Positions 1-6,471 of a stretch of 7,881 bases of DNA are shown piece after piece; the first letter of the stretch is position 1, and the number at the start of each line of letters is the position of its first letter. Position numbers and translations under genes: made by a program. This DNA comes from Porticoccaceae bacterium (lineage in GTDB: Bacteria; Pseudomonadota; Gammaproteobacteria; Pseudomonadales; Porticoccaceae): NCBI GenBank assembly GCA_023255165.1, contig JALRJD010000153.1, forward strand, positions 1 to 7,881. The letters are read 5' to 3'. A model generated the notes under the pieces. It ran no database searches, had not been told where the DNA came from, and worked only from the letters and a program-made list of their open reading frames with translations.

Positions 1-479
1 ACCACATTGCCGGCGGGGTTGCCGATCGATTCACAGAACACCGCTCGAGTGTTGTCGTCGATCAGAGCTTCGAGAGCGGCGATATCGTCTCCGGACGCCA
101 TACGAACTTCGATTCCTTGCTGTGGCAGTGTGTGGGCAAACAGGTTGTAGGAGCCACCGTAGAGCTGGCTGACACTGACCATATTGTCACCGGCGCGGCA
201 CAGGGTTTGGATTGACGCAGTAATAGCGGCCATGCCGGACGCCATGCACAGTGCGCCAACGCCTCCTTCCATTGCCGCGATACGCTGTTCGAGCACATCG
301 CAGGTGGGGTTCATTATGCGCGAGTAGATATTGCCCGCTTCAGCCAGATTAAACAGATTGGCACCATGCTCGGTATCGCGAAAGCTGTAAGAGGTGGTTT
401 GATAGATCGGTACCGCAACCGCTCGGGTTGTCGGGTCGTCGTTAAAGCCAGCATGTATGGCCTGAGTTTCCAATTTCAT
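1..479 (-). CDS. metY: O-acetylhomoserine sulfhydrylase-like PLP enzyme (partial, N-terminal 159 residues)
   Basis: This is a Cys/Met-metabolism PLP-dependent enzyme of the cystathionine gamma-synthase-like fold. The best match is O-acetylhomoserine (thiol)-lyase, which makes homocysteine and acetate from O-acetylhomoserine and sulfide in the cytoplasm. The protein begins MKLETQAIHAGFNDDPTTRA. Visible family motifs are YSRIMNPT (residues 52-59, PLP phosphate contact from the neighbouring subunit), ASGMAAI (80-86, phosphate-binding turn), LYGGSYN (106-112, Tyr stacking on the cofactor) and ESIGNP (150-155). The PLP-binding lysine, usually near residue 205-210, and the C-terminal domain lie beyond the window. 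The ATG at 477-479 is supported by AGGGGA nine bases upstream (489-494). It follows the phosphorylase gene on the same strand after a 103-bp gap. The functional link to that operon is unclear, so it may be a separate unit. Methionine gamma-lyase or cystathionine gamma-synthase are alternatives. The opening peptide and the NPTxDVLE region favour MetY. Confidence 0.88.
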   Translation of the reverse strand, partial: MKLETQAIHAGFNDDPTTRAVAVPIYQTTSYSFRDTEHGANLFNLAEAGNIYSRIMNPTCDVLEQRIAAMEGGVGALCMASGMAAITASIQTLCRAGDNMVSVSQLYGGSYNLFAHTLPQQGIEVRMASGDDIAALEALIDDNTRAVFCESIGNPAGNV

Positions 480-488
480 TGTCTGTGT

Positions 489-494
489 TCCCCT
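489..494 (-). promoter_or_regulatory. Ribosome binding site of the metY-like gene
   Basis: On the minus strand AGGGGA lies nine bases before the ATG at 477-479. This fixes the start. The leader further upstream contains the AT palindrome AAAAATTTTT (514-523) but no convincing -35/-10 pair. Confidence 0.6.
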
Positions 495-538
495 GTGCAA
501 GGCTGTTATTGTTAAAAATTTTTCAGGATTGATGTGCA

Positions 539-554
539 GCGGACAGTGTCCCGC
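539..554 (-). terminator. Weak hairpin after the phosphorylase gene, doubtful terminator
   Basis: On the minus strand GCGGGAC-ACT-GTCCGC can fold into a six-pair stem with one bulged G and a three-base loop, starting about 29 bases after the phosphorylase stop codon. The only T-run, TTTTT at 514-518 on that strand, begins about 15 bases further on. This is not a classical intrinsic terminator and could be chance. If it works, it would separate the glucosylglycerate operon from the metY-like gene. Confidence 0.2.
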
Positions 555-582
555 AAGTCGCCCTACAGCGCAAGTTGACCGT

Positions 583-2316
583 TCAGTTACTGATCCAGAG
601 AGTCTGATATGGCAGCATATCGATAGTTTGTGTCGGTGTATTACAGGTCAGGCCGCTGATCAGGTCAACCCAGCTTTCATTGTCGATCAAATTGATATCA
701 CTGAGGTTCAAGCGCTGTATTTGATCGCTGATATTACTGATACAAAAAATACTCTGTTCGCGATTAATGCTCTGACGCCAGAAACCAAAAAGCTGGCTGC
801 CCAGGTGCAGGGTGAACTGTGTGGCATTGGGGTGAAAGGCTGGCTGAGAGCGGCGAATCGCCAGCAGTTTTTTGAGGCCATCAAATACCTTGAACTCGGC
901 ACTATCAGCGTCGTCGAGCAGTGCGTTGAGTTTTTGGTAATCCCACTGATGACGGTTGATGGCGCGATTGTGGCCGGCATTGGCTACCCGCTGCTCATCG
1001 TTGCGGGTACCCATCAGGCTGTGGATATAGATGCCCGGCACACCCTCGAGCGCCAACATAATGGCATGGGCGCAGAGATAACGTTGCAGGCCATATTGGT
1101 CGGGTCCGGCGGTGGTGCCCTGAAGTGCGTCAAACAGGGCGATATTGATTTCATAGGGCTTGGCTTGACCATGATCGGCGCTGCGCCAGGAGATGCGGCC
1201 GCCAAATCGCTGCATGGTATTGGTCAGGGTTTCGATTTCACTCTCCTGCAATAATCCTTCGGCAGGGCGCAGACCAATGCCGTCGTGGGAGGCAATAAAA
1301 TTGAAATAAGCGGTGCCATTGCGCGCCGGCGGCATGCTCATCATCCACTGTTTTAAATAACCGCAGTCGCCGGTGATCAGCGTGTTGAGCAATAGCGGCG
1401 GCAGCGAAAAGTTATAGACCCAATGCGCCTCATTGGCGTTGCCAAAGTAGGCGAGATTTTCACGGTTGGGAATATTGGTCTCGGTCACAATGATGGCGTC
1501 GGGTTGAGCCTGTTCAATCAATGTGCGCAACAGGCGTACTATCTCGTGGGTCTGTTCGAGGTTGAGGCAGTTGGTGCCCACCTGCTTCCACAAAAAGGCA
1601 ACCGCATCGAGTCGAAAGATACGCACGCCGCTATCGAGATACTGGCGAATAATACTGACAAACTGCTTGAGCACTTCGGGGTTTCGGAAGTTGAGGTCTA
1701 CCTGGTCGTGACTGAAGGTGCACCAGACATACTGGGTGCCGGAGGCGGTCTCGACTTCGCGCAGCAGCGGGTTGGTGCGCGGCCGAACCACCGCACTGAG
1801 GTCATCATCGGGAGTGGCGGTAACAAAAAAGTTGCGTCCCGGATCGCGGCCGGCGAGGAAGTTTTCAAACCATGGGCTGCGTGCGGAACAGTGGTTGATC
1901 ACCAGGTCGGCCATCAGGGAGTAGTCGGCGGCAATCGACTCAATATCGTTCCAGTCTCCCAGCGATTCATTGACGCTGGAGTAGTCGAGCACCGAAAAAC
2001 CATCGTCGGAGGTAAATGGATAGAAGGGCAGGATATGCACGCCGCTGATGGCATCGCGGGCATAGCGGTCGAGAAACTGTTTTAGGGTGTGCAGCGGTTT
2101 TTCATCGGCCTGCAACACCGAGTCTCCATAGCTGATTAACAGGCAGCTGCTTTCATCCCAGTGGTTGATATAAGGCTCCGGCTCGCGACCTGGCTTTTGT
2201 ACGCCCATCAATGCGATCAGTTCGTCGCAAATGGTTGCTCGAGCATTGGCGTCAATGTCCTGATAGATGGCAGCCAGATGATGTTTGATATTTTGCCGCA
2301 GATAATTGGGGTTCAT
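583..2316 (-). CDS. GH13_18 phosphorylase, probably glucosylglycerate phosphorylase
   Basis: This 577-residue alpha-amylase-fold enzyme belongs to the sucrose-phosphorylase subfamily GH13_18. Context favours glucosylglycerate + phosphate giving alpha-glucose 1-phosphate + D-glycerate. The barrel motifs are visible: DLVINH (137-142, region I), FRLDAVAF with likely nucleophile Asp237, VTETN with likely acid/base Glu279, and ASHDG with transition-state Asp345. There is no signal peptide, so it is cytoplasmic. The length exceeds true sucrose phosphorylases (around 490-510 residues) and is closer to the glucosylglycerate phosphorylase/YcjM-like group (around 550-560). The ATG at 2314-2316 has AGGA (2324-2327) seven bases upstream. 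It is the last gene of the gpgP-gpgS unit, 71 bp after gpgS, a gap holding three copies of a 14-bp repeat. Family and catalytic residues are seen directly. The acceptor (glycerate rather than fructose or glycerol) is inferred from the neighbours and length. Sucrose or glucosylglycerol phosphorylase are the alternatives. Confidence 0.85.
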   Translation of the reverse strand: MNPNYLRQNIKHHLAAIYQDIDANARATICDELIALMGVQKPGREPEPYINHWDESSCLLISYGDSVLQADEKPLHTLKQFLDRYARDAISGVHILPFYPFTSDDGFSVLDYSSVNESLGDWNDIESIAADYSLMADLVINHCSARSPWFENFLAGRDPGRNFFVTATPDDDLSAVVRPRTNPLLREVETASGTQYVWCTFSHDQVDLNFRNPEVLKQFVSIIRQYLDSGVRIFRLDAVAFLWKQVGTNCLNLEQTHEIVRLLRTLIEQAQPDAIIVTETNIPNRENLAYFGNANEAHWVYNFSLPPLLLNTLITGDCGYLKQWMMSMPPARNGTAYFNFIASHDGIGLRPAEGLLQESEIETLTNTMQRFGGRISWRSADHGQAKPYEINIALFDALQGTTAGPDQYGLQRYLCAHAIMLALEGVPGIYIHSLMGTRNDEQRVANAGHNRAINRHQWDYQKLNALLDDADSAEFKVFDGLKKLLAIRRSQPAFHPNATQFTLHLGSQLFGFWRQSINREQSIFCISNISDQIQRLNLSDINLIDNESWVDLISGLTCNTPTQTIDMLPYQTLWISN

Positions 2317-2323
2317 TAACCGA

Positions 2324-2327
2324 TCCT
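2324..2327 (-). promoter_or_regulatory. Ribosome binding site of the phosphorylase gene
   Basis: AGGA on the minus strand lies seven bases before the ATG at 2314-2316. It sits just beyond the last copy, in transcription order, of the 14-bp tandem repeat, so the repeat forms part of the immediate leader of this cistron. Confidence 0.55.
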
Positions 2328-2331
2328 GGGT

Positions 2332-2373
2332 AGTTTGGCCTGGAAAGTTTGGCCTGGAAAGTTTGGCCTGAAT
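2332..2373. repeat. 14-bp tandem repeat, three copies, in the gpgS-phosphorylase spacer
   Basis: The plus-strand unit AGTTTGGCCTGGAA occurs at 2332-2345 and again, identical, at 2346-2359. A third copy at 2360-2373 reads AGTTTGGCCTGAAT, with two differences. The array fills more than half of the 71-bp spacer between the gpgS stop and the phosphorylase start. It ends four bases before the Shine-Dalgarno AGGA. Each copy holds the self-complementary GGCC, so neighbouring copies can form short four-pair hairpins in the mRNA. It could be plain replication slippage or could tune translation or processing of the third cistron. Confidence 0.9.
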
Positions 2374-2387
2374 AGTCTGTTCTCGCT

Positions 2388-3623
2388 CTAGATAGCATGA
2401 CTGGCGGCAAATTCCGCATGGTCAGCCTCGACTGCGGTGACCAGCTGCTCAAAGATGTCGGGTACAGCGCTGATAACTCTGCTCCAGCTGGGGATAAAGG
2501 GCTTTTCCATGGGGTTGTTAAAAAACGCCTCGCCAGCCTTGATAATATTTTCAGCAAACATCTCCACCGCCTTTTCTTCCTCGTGAATATCCAGACTCAG
2601 CCCGTTCATAATGGCATCGTTGTGGCAGGTCTCAACGCTGTCCAGCGCCATGCGGTAATAGGTGGCCTTGAGTGATCTGAAACTCTCATGACTAAAGACT
2701 ACCCCCTGTGTCGCGAGCTTGCGGAAGAGCGCCTTGGCGATATCGATCGACATCTTTGACAGACCGGCTTGATCGTCATCGAGTGACAGCTGCTGGTGTT
2801 TGTGATCATAGTTATCGGCAATATCCACCTGACATAGACGATTGCTGGCGTAGTTGCGGTGCATCTCAGAGAGTACACCGATTTCCAGCCCCCAGTCGCT
2901 GGGGATACGAATATCGTTTAGCACATCCCGGCGAAATGAAAACTCGCCGGCCAGTGGGTATCTGAAACTGGCCATATAGTTAAGGTAGTCGGTATGCCCG
3001 ACGCTTTTTTTCAGCGCGCTTAACAGCGGCGAGACTAAAAGGCGTGATACGCGGCCATTGATTTTGCCGTTGGCGACTCGGGCGTAATAGCCCTTGCAGA
3101 ATTCGTAGTTAAAGCGTGGGTTGGCAACCGGATAAATTAACCGTGCCAGTAGTTCGCGGTCATAGGTGGTGATATCACAGTCGTGGAGGGCGACAGACTC
3201 GGTTCTGCTGGAAGCCAGTGTGTAGCCCATGCAGTACCAGACATTGCGGCCCTTGCCGAGCTCCTTGGGGGCCAGATCGAGCGCCTGCAGTTTGGCGTCG
3301 AGAGCCTTGAGGCGCGGTCCATCATTCCACAGTACTCGGTGGTGTTGAGGCAACACCGAGAAAAACGCCAGCGCCTGACAATATTGCTGCTGGTTGGCGC
3401 GATCGAGGCCGATCACAACTTCGTTGAGATAGGGCACCTGCCTGAGTTGGTCGATAATGCCTGACAATGCATCGCCCTCCAGCTCGGAATAGAGCGACGG
3501 CAGTATCAACCCCATTGGCCTGGTTTTGGCAAACCCAAGTAGCTCGTTCTCCATGGTCTCGACGGTCTGGGTCGAAAGATTATGCAGAGTGGTGATTACG
3601 CCATTTTGATGAAAGTCGCCCAT
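2388..3623 (-). CDS. gpgS: Glucosyl-3-phosphoglycerate synthase
   Basis: This 411-residue GT81-family retaining glucosyltransferase has a GT-A fold. It transfers glucose from an NDP-glucose to D-3-phosphoglycerate, giving glucosyl-3-phosphoglycerate, the committed step of glucosylglycerate synthesis. Motifs seen: the N-terminal LPSLYSE region (41-47, sugar-nucleotide site), the DCD metal-binding triad (148-150), GRVSRLLVSPLL (190-201, the PGA-binding loop of this family), PLAGEFSFRR (223-232), WGLEIGVL (244-251) and DHKH (273-276), which carries the likely second metal ligand. These blocks match mycobacterial GpgS in order. The length fits the longer bacterial and archaeal GpgS proteins (about 400) rather than the 324-residue mycobacterial form. 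The ATG at 3621-3623 has only a weak GCGAGA-like site. It lies 24 bp after the phosphatase gene, so co-transcription and possibly translational coupling are likely. Mannosyl-3-phosphoglycerate synthase (GT55) is unlikely given the GT81 blocks. Confidence 0.93.
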   Translation of the reverse strand: MGDFHQNGVITTLHNLSTQTVETMENELLGFAKTRPMGLILPSLYSELEGDALSGIIDQLRQVPYLNEVVIGLDRANQQQYCQALAFFSVLPQHHRVLWNDGPRLKALDAKLQALDLAPKELGKGRNVWYCMGYTLASSRTESVALHDCDITTYDRELLARLIYPVANPRFNYEFCKGYYARVANGKINGRVSRLLVSPLLSALKKSVGHTDYLNYMASFRYPLAGEFSFRRDVLNDIRIPSDWGLEIGVLSEMHRNYASNRLCQVDIADNYDHKHQQLSLDDDQAGLSKMSIDIAKALFRKLATQGVVFSHESFRSLKATYYRMALDSVETCHNDAIMNGLSLDIHEEEKAVEMFAENIIKAGEAFFNNPMEKPFIPSWSRVISAVPDIFEQLVTAVEADHAEFAASHAI

Positions 3624-3647
3624 AGTTTTCTCGCTTGTAAATGTTAC

Positions 3648-4532
3648 CTAGTGTGTGTGATCGGTGCGGCTAAGCCAGCGGCTAACGCCTTCAACCCAGC
3701 CGTCGGGACCGGTCTGATTGGTGTAATAAATGTCTTTGTTACTGTTTGACCCAGCGCTATTCAGTTCAGGAAACCCGTGGTTGTCGGATCGAATAACCAG
3801 CGCGGACGTCGCCTGTTCAAGCATCGCGATATCATTGCCGCTGTCACCAATGGCCAGCAGGTCGCATTGGGTTTGTTGATAATGTCTGAGGTAAAGGTCA
3901 CGCAGCTGCAGCATGGCGCGGCCTTTGTCGATATCGCCGCCAACACTTAAAAAGCGTCCGCCCTGAAGAACCTCGGCACCGGCCTGTTGCAAGGTTTCAG
4001 TAAAAGCCTGTTTGCGATCAGTGCTGCCTAGCCAGAGCACAGGTTCGCTGTGTTCACGACGATGGGCCAGTTCGGCCGCCTCGACCTCAAGCCCGGTCAG
4101 TTTGGCCAGACCCTCGGCGCCAGCGCTCGTGAAGATAGAACTGAAGGTTTCAAATTCAGTTTTAAAATCATCCGCCACCTGCAGCAACAATGTTTGCCAA
4201 TGATGGTTTGAGCAAGTGTTGCGCAGCACAAAAAAACCGCTCTGCTGGCAAATTGGCGTTGTCTGCATCAGTTGGTCGTTGAAATAACCCTGAGGGATAT
4301 AAATTGCTGCACCATTTTCGACAATAAACGGGTGATGGTTGTTAAGCTGCTGGCGTAGTACCAGAACTTCCGCGGCGGTTTTGCTGGTGGTTGGAATCAC
4401 CGGGATGCCCGAGCGTTCAAGATCAAGCAGCAGTGGTGCCGCCGGGGCGAAGCCATAACTGTGGTGATCCAGCAAGCTGCCGTCGAGATCAGTGAAAATA
4501 ATCCGCATGGGGCGGGTTGGGATTTTGTTCAT
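3648..4532 (-). CDS. gpgP: HAD phosphatase, glucosyl/mannosyl-3-phosphoglycerate phosphatase family
   Basis: This 294-residue HAD-superfamily phosphatase with a Cof-type cap belongs to the mannosyl-3-phosphoglycerate phosphatase/YedP family. It probably removes phosphate from glucosyl-3-phosphoglycerate to give glucosylglycerate. Motif I is FTDLDGSLLD (13-22, nucleophile Asp15, acid/base Asp17). Motif II is TTSKT (48-52), followed by the family hallmark ENGAAI (72-77). REHSEP (159-164) is typical of MPGP cap regions. Lys203 in DKGRAM is motif III, and GDSGNDIAML (229-238) is the metal-binding motif IV. It is first in the unit, ending 24 bp before gpgS. The ATG at 4530-4532 has no clear Shine-Dalgarno sequence. 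A second in-frame ATG (4506-4508, residue 9) would remove only a non-conserved tail and also lacks a ribosome site. The family accepts both mannosyl and glucosyl substrates, and the gpgS neighbour points to the glucosyl compound. Confidence 0.88.
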   Translation of the reverse strand: MNKIPTRPMRIIFTDLDGSLLDHHSYGFAPAAPLLLDLERSGIPVIPTTSKTAAEVLVLRQQLNNHHPFIVENGAAIYIPQGYFNDQLMQTTPICQQSGFFVLRNTCSNHHWQTLLLQVADDFKTEFETFSSIFTSAGAEGLAKLTGLEVEAAELAHRREHSEPVLWLGSTDRKQAFTETLQQAGAEVLQGGRFLSVGGDIDKGRAMLQLRDLYLRHYQQTQCDLLAIGDSGNDIAMLEQATSALVIRSDNHGFPELNSAGSNSNKDIYYTNQTGPDGWVEGVSRWLSRTDHTH

Positions 4533-4544
4533 GGATTAATAAGC

Positions 4545-4550
4545 ACTATA
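4545..4550 (-). promoter_or_regulatory. Possible -10 box for the glucosylglycerate operon
   Basis: TATAGT on the minus strand matches five of six consensus -10 bases. Transcription would start near 4538, only about five bases before the phosphatase ATG at 4532. That would give an almost leaderless mRNA, in keeping with the absence of a Shine-Dalgarno sequence. No good -35 lies 16-18 bases upstream, so an activator would be needed or the site is false. Confidence 0.3.
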
Positions 4551-4571
4551 TTGGTGCATCTTTGACAATAG

Positions 4572-4583
4572 TTGTTGCAACAA
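4572..4583. promoter_or_regulatory. Perfect 12-bp palindrome, candidate operator
   Basis: TTGTTGCAACAA is a perfect inverted repeat about 40 bp upstream of the phosphatase start. It lies just upstream of where a -35 box for the TATAGT element would fall, a common place for a dimeric activator or repressor. The regulator is unknown, and no regulator gene lies in the window. Confidence 0.35.
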
Positions 4584-4723
4584 TTGCTGTTTATCATCGT
4601 GGTTACACCTTGAATTGCACCTTTAAGTAGCACAGCGCCGTGTGTGAAAGGGTTGTTATCTTGGTGATTGCACTATTCATGCCAATGGGCTCGGATTGCC
4701 AAATCGCACCAGGGGTTATTTAC

Positions 4724-4807
4724 ATGGCAGCGGATTACAGGTACAACAGACCTCACAAGTTCAACACCAGATTGAGCACAATAAAGACAACTATTGATAA
4801 ATATTGA
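4724..4807 (+). CDS. Possible small ORF, 27 residues, unknown function
   Basis: An ATG at 4724 opens a 27-codon frame ending in TGA at 4805-4807. AGGGG (4711-4715) lies eight bases upstream, which is ideal spacing. The peptide begins MAADYRYNRPHKF and is basic and Tyr-rich. The same frame is open back to a TAG at 4628-4630, with further possible starts at ATG 4685, ATG 4679, GTG 4664, TTG 4661 and GTG 4640. The longest version, 55 residues, has a hydrophobic N-terminal run (VVILVIALF) that could be a membrane segment or signal. I do not recognise it. It ends about 100 bp before the acyl-CoA synthetase gene on the same strand. A frame of this size can arise by chance. The well-placed ribosome site is the main support. 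Confidence 0.22.
   Translation: MAADYRYNRPHKFNTRLSTIKTTIDKY
4772..4801 (+). promoter_or_regulatory. Weak sigma-70-like promoter candidate for the acyl-CoA synthetase gene
   Basis: TTGAGC (4772-4777) and GATAAA (4796-4801) lie 18 bases apart, each matching four of six consensus bases. The resulting leader would be about 100 nt and include the hairpin at 4841-4859. This is a guess based on spacing and partial matches. Confidence 0.2.
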
Positions 4808-4840
4808 CAACCATCACTAGCAAGCTAAACGCTGCTTTCA

Positions 4841-4859
4841 GGCGCTGCTGATGAGCGCC
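4841..4859 (+). other. Small hairpin in the leader of the acyl-CoA synthetase gene
   Basis: GGCGCT (4841-4846) and AGCGCC (4854-4859) form a perfect six-pair GC-rich stem with a seven-base loop. It lies about 50 bases before the ATG. No T-run follows, so it is not a terminator. It may only be a stable leader structure. Confidence 0.35.
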
Positions 4860-4898
4860 GTCTGACTTTAGCGCAGGGCGGGTATCGGCTATTAAACG

Positions 4899-4903
4899 AG
4901 GGG
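4899..4903 (+). promoter_or_regulatory. Ribosome binding site of the acyl-CoA synthetase gene
   Basis: AGGGG lies seven bases before the ATG at 4911, a strong, well-spaced site that fixes the start. Confidence 0.7.
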
Positions 4904-4910
4904 CTCCACC

Positions 4911-6437
4911 ATGTCGAACACACCAAATATCGGATTGGGTTACACCATTTTGCGTCGCGCTGAGCTGACACCAGAGCGCAAGGCGCTGACCTTTGAGGGG
5001 CAAACCTGGACCTTTGCTGAATTTGGTCAGCGCGTTCGGCGGCTGGCAAAACTGCTGCGCGACGGAGGTGTCTGCCGTGGTGATCGGGTTGGCTATATCG
5101 GCCTCAACCACCCGGTGTTTCTCGAAACTCTCTATGCCTGTGGCTGTATTGGCGCGATTTTTGTGCCGCTCAACTTTCGTTTGACTGGCCCCGAGATGCG
5201 CTTTATTGCCAACGATGCGGGTATTCACACCATGCTTGCCGATAAACTGTTGCGGCCATTGGTGGACCAGGAGCGCGATACCCTTGTCTGCCAGCGTTAT
5301 ATCAGTGTTGAAGAGGACGTCGCCAACTGGGAGCTACTGGCAGGACTGATGACTGACAGCGAGCCGCTGCAGCTGATCGAACAGGTTCAGGCTGACGATG
5401 TGGCCTTTATTATGTACACCTCCGGCACTACCGGTCTGCCCAAGGGCGCTATGCTCACCCACGGCAATCTGTTCTGGAACAGCGTCAATATGTCTTATGG
5501 CGAAGACTATATGGGCACCACAACCTTGACCTGCGCGCCGCTGTTCCATATCGGTGGGCTCAATGTCACCACGCTGCCGTCGCTGGCCCGTGGGGTTGAA
5601 GTGGTGTTGGTTCGCTCGTTTGATGCAGGTGAAGTACTTGCCGCGCTGGAACAACATTCTGTGTCGACCATGTTTGGCGCGCCAACCATGTTTTTGATGA
5701 TGAGTCAGCACGAAAAATTTACCTCCATCGATCTCAGCTCTGTCGATGCCTTTATTGTCGGCGGCGCGCCGGTTCCGGTTCCTCTGATTGAGCTGTTTGG
5801 CGAGCGCGGTATCTGTTTCTGCCAGGGCTATGGTCTGACCGAGACATCGCCTTTTGCGACATTGCTGGAAAGTGCGCTGTCACTGACCAAGGTTGGTTCA
5901 GCGGGCAGGGCGCCGATGTTTACCGATGTACGTGTGGTGGATGCGCACAACAATCCGCTGCCGGATGGTGAACACGGCGAAGTCTGTGTGCGTGGACCCA
6001 ATATTTTGAAAGGCTACTGGAATCGTCCCGAGGCAACGGCTGAGGCCATCGATGCCCAGGGTTGGTTTCACACTGGTGATATAGGCTATTTCGATAGCGA
6101 GGGTTTTCTGTTTCTGTGTGATCGGGTCAAGGATATGGTTATCTCCGGTGGCGAGAATGTTTATCCCGCGGAGGTGGAGAGCATTCTCTACGGTCACAGT
6201 GCGGTGCTTGAGGTGGCGGTGATTGGTCTGCCGGATGAAAAGTGGGGCGAGGCCGTCACCGCGGTGGCGGTGCTGAAACAGGGCGCGCAACTGGACCTGG
6301 AAGAGCTGCGCGAATTTGCCAGCCAGAGTCTGGCGAAATATAAACTGCCGAGCCGGCTCTATTTTGTCGATGAGCTGCCACGCAACCCGGCGGGCAAGGT
6401 GCAGAAGTTTAAAATTAAGGAGTCGCTGGCGGCTTGA
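4911..6437 (+). CDS. AMP-forming acyl-CoA synthetase, FadD13-like
   Basis: This 508-residue enzyme of the ANL superfamily activates a carboxylic acid with ATP to an acyl-adenylate and then forms the CoA thioester. The P-loop YTSGTTGLPKG is at 169-179. APLFHIGGL (209-217) lines the acyl tunnel region. GGAPVP (284-289) and QGYGLTETS (305-313) form the adenine and AMP site. TGD at 388-390 holds the ribose-binding Asp. DRVKDMVISGGENVYP (404-419) spans the hinge, and Lys496 in NPAGKVQK is the adenylation lysine. Both domains are complete. It resembles mycobacterial FadD13 (503 residues) over its whole length, notably SAGRAPMFTDV and the GGENVYPAEVES block. It has no transmembrane segment, so it is soluble or peripherally bound. 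It lies alone on the plus strand, diverging from the glucosylglycerate operon, so context gives no substrate. Long- or medium-chain fatty acids are likely. Aromatic or dicarboxylic acids remain possible. Confidence 0.92.
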   Translation: MSNTPNIGLGYTILRRAELTPERKALTFEGQTWTFAEFGQRVRRLAKLLRDGGVCRGDRVGYIGLNHPVFLETLYACGCIGAIFVPLNFRLTGPEMRFIANDAGIHTMLADKLLRPLVDQERDTLVCQRYISVEEDVANWELLAGLMTDSEPLQLIEQVQADDVAFIMYTSGTTGLPKGAMLTHGNLFWNSVNMSYGEDYMGTTTLTCAPLFHIGGLNVTTLPSLARGVEVVLVRSFDAGEVLAALEQHSVSTMFGAPTMFLMMSQHEKFTSIDLSSVDAFIVGGAPVPVPLIELFGERGICFCQGYGLTETSPFATLLESALSLTKVGSAGRAPMFTDVRVVDAHNNPLPDGEHGEVCVRGPNILKGYWNRPEATAEAIDAQGWFHTGDIGYFDSEGFLFLCDRVKDMVISGGENVYPAEVESILYGHSAVLEVAVIGLPDEKWGEAVTAVAVLKQGAQLDLEELREFASQSLAKYKLPSRLYFVDELPRNPAGKVQKFKIKESLAA

Positions 6438-6471
6438 TGCAATCTAGCCGGATAAAGTCTGAGGTCTAGAA

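Larger units (their letters stand above)
4533..4910. other. Divergent intergenic region between the gpgP operon and the acyl-CoA synthetase gene
   Basis: This 378-bp stretch carries the control regions for both directions. It holds a 12-bp palindrome (4572-4583), a -10-like box for the minus-strand operon (4545-4550), a possible small plus-strand ORF (4724-4807, extendable upstream to 4640), a weak plus-strand promoter candidate (4772-4801), a leader hairpin (4841-4859) and a strong ribosome site (4899-4903). TTGACA occurs twice on the plus strand (4562-4567 and 4804-4809), but neither copy has a good -10 at the right spacing. I found no GG-N10-GC sigma-54 box, RNA gene or mobile-element end. 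Confidence 0.8.

Noticed and set aside
529..1254. A 241-codon open frame on the plus strand.
   Set aside because: It lies wholly opposite the phosphorylase coding sequence, whose GH13 catalytic motifs are intact. The plus-strand translation shows no recognisable domain, and its ATG has no good ribosome site.
1423..2085. A 220-codon open frame on the plus strand.
   Set aside because: It is also antisense to the phosphorylase gene, arises from the same codon bias, and has no recognised motif.
4533..4910. A sigma-54 promoter or NtrC site, since glucosylglycerate is linked to nitrogen limitation in some organisms.
   Set aside because: No GG-N10-GC core with flanking consensus was found on either strand. 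The GGTGCA and TGCACC fragments are not arranged as an NtrC dyad.
4791..5228. A 145-codon minus-strand frame overlapping the start of the acyl-CoA synthetase gene.
   Set aside because: It is antisense to a well-supported gene, with a low-complexity composition and no family features.
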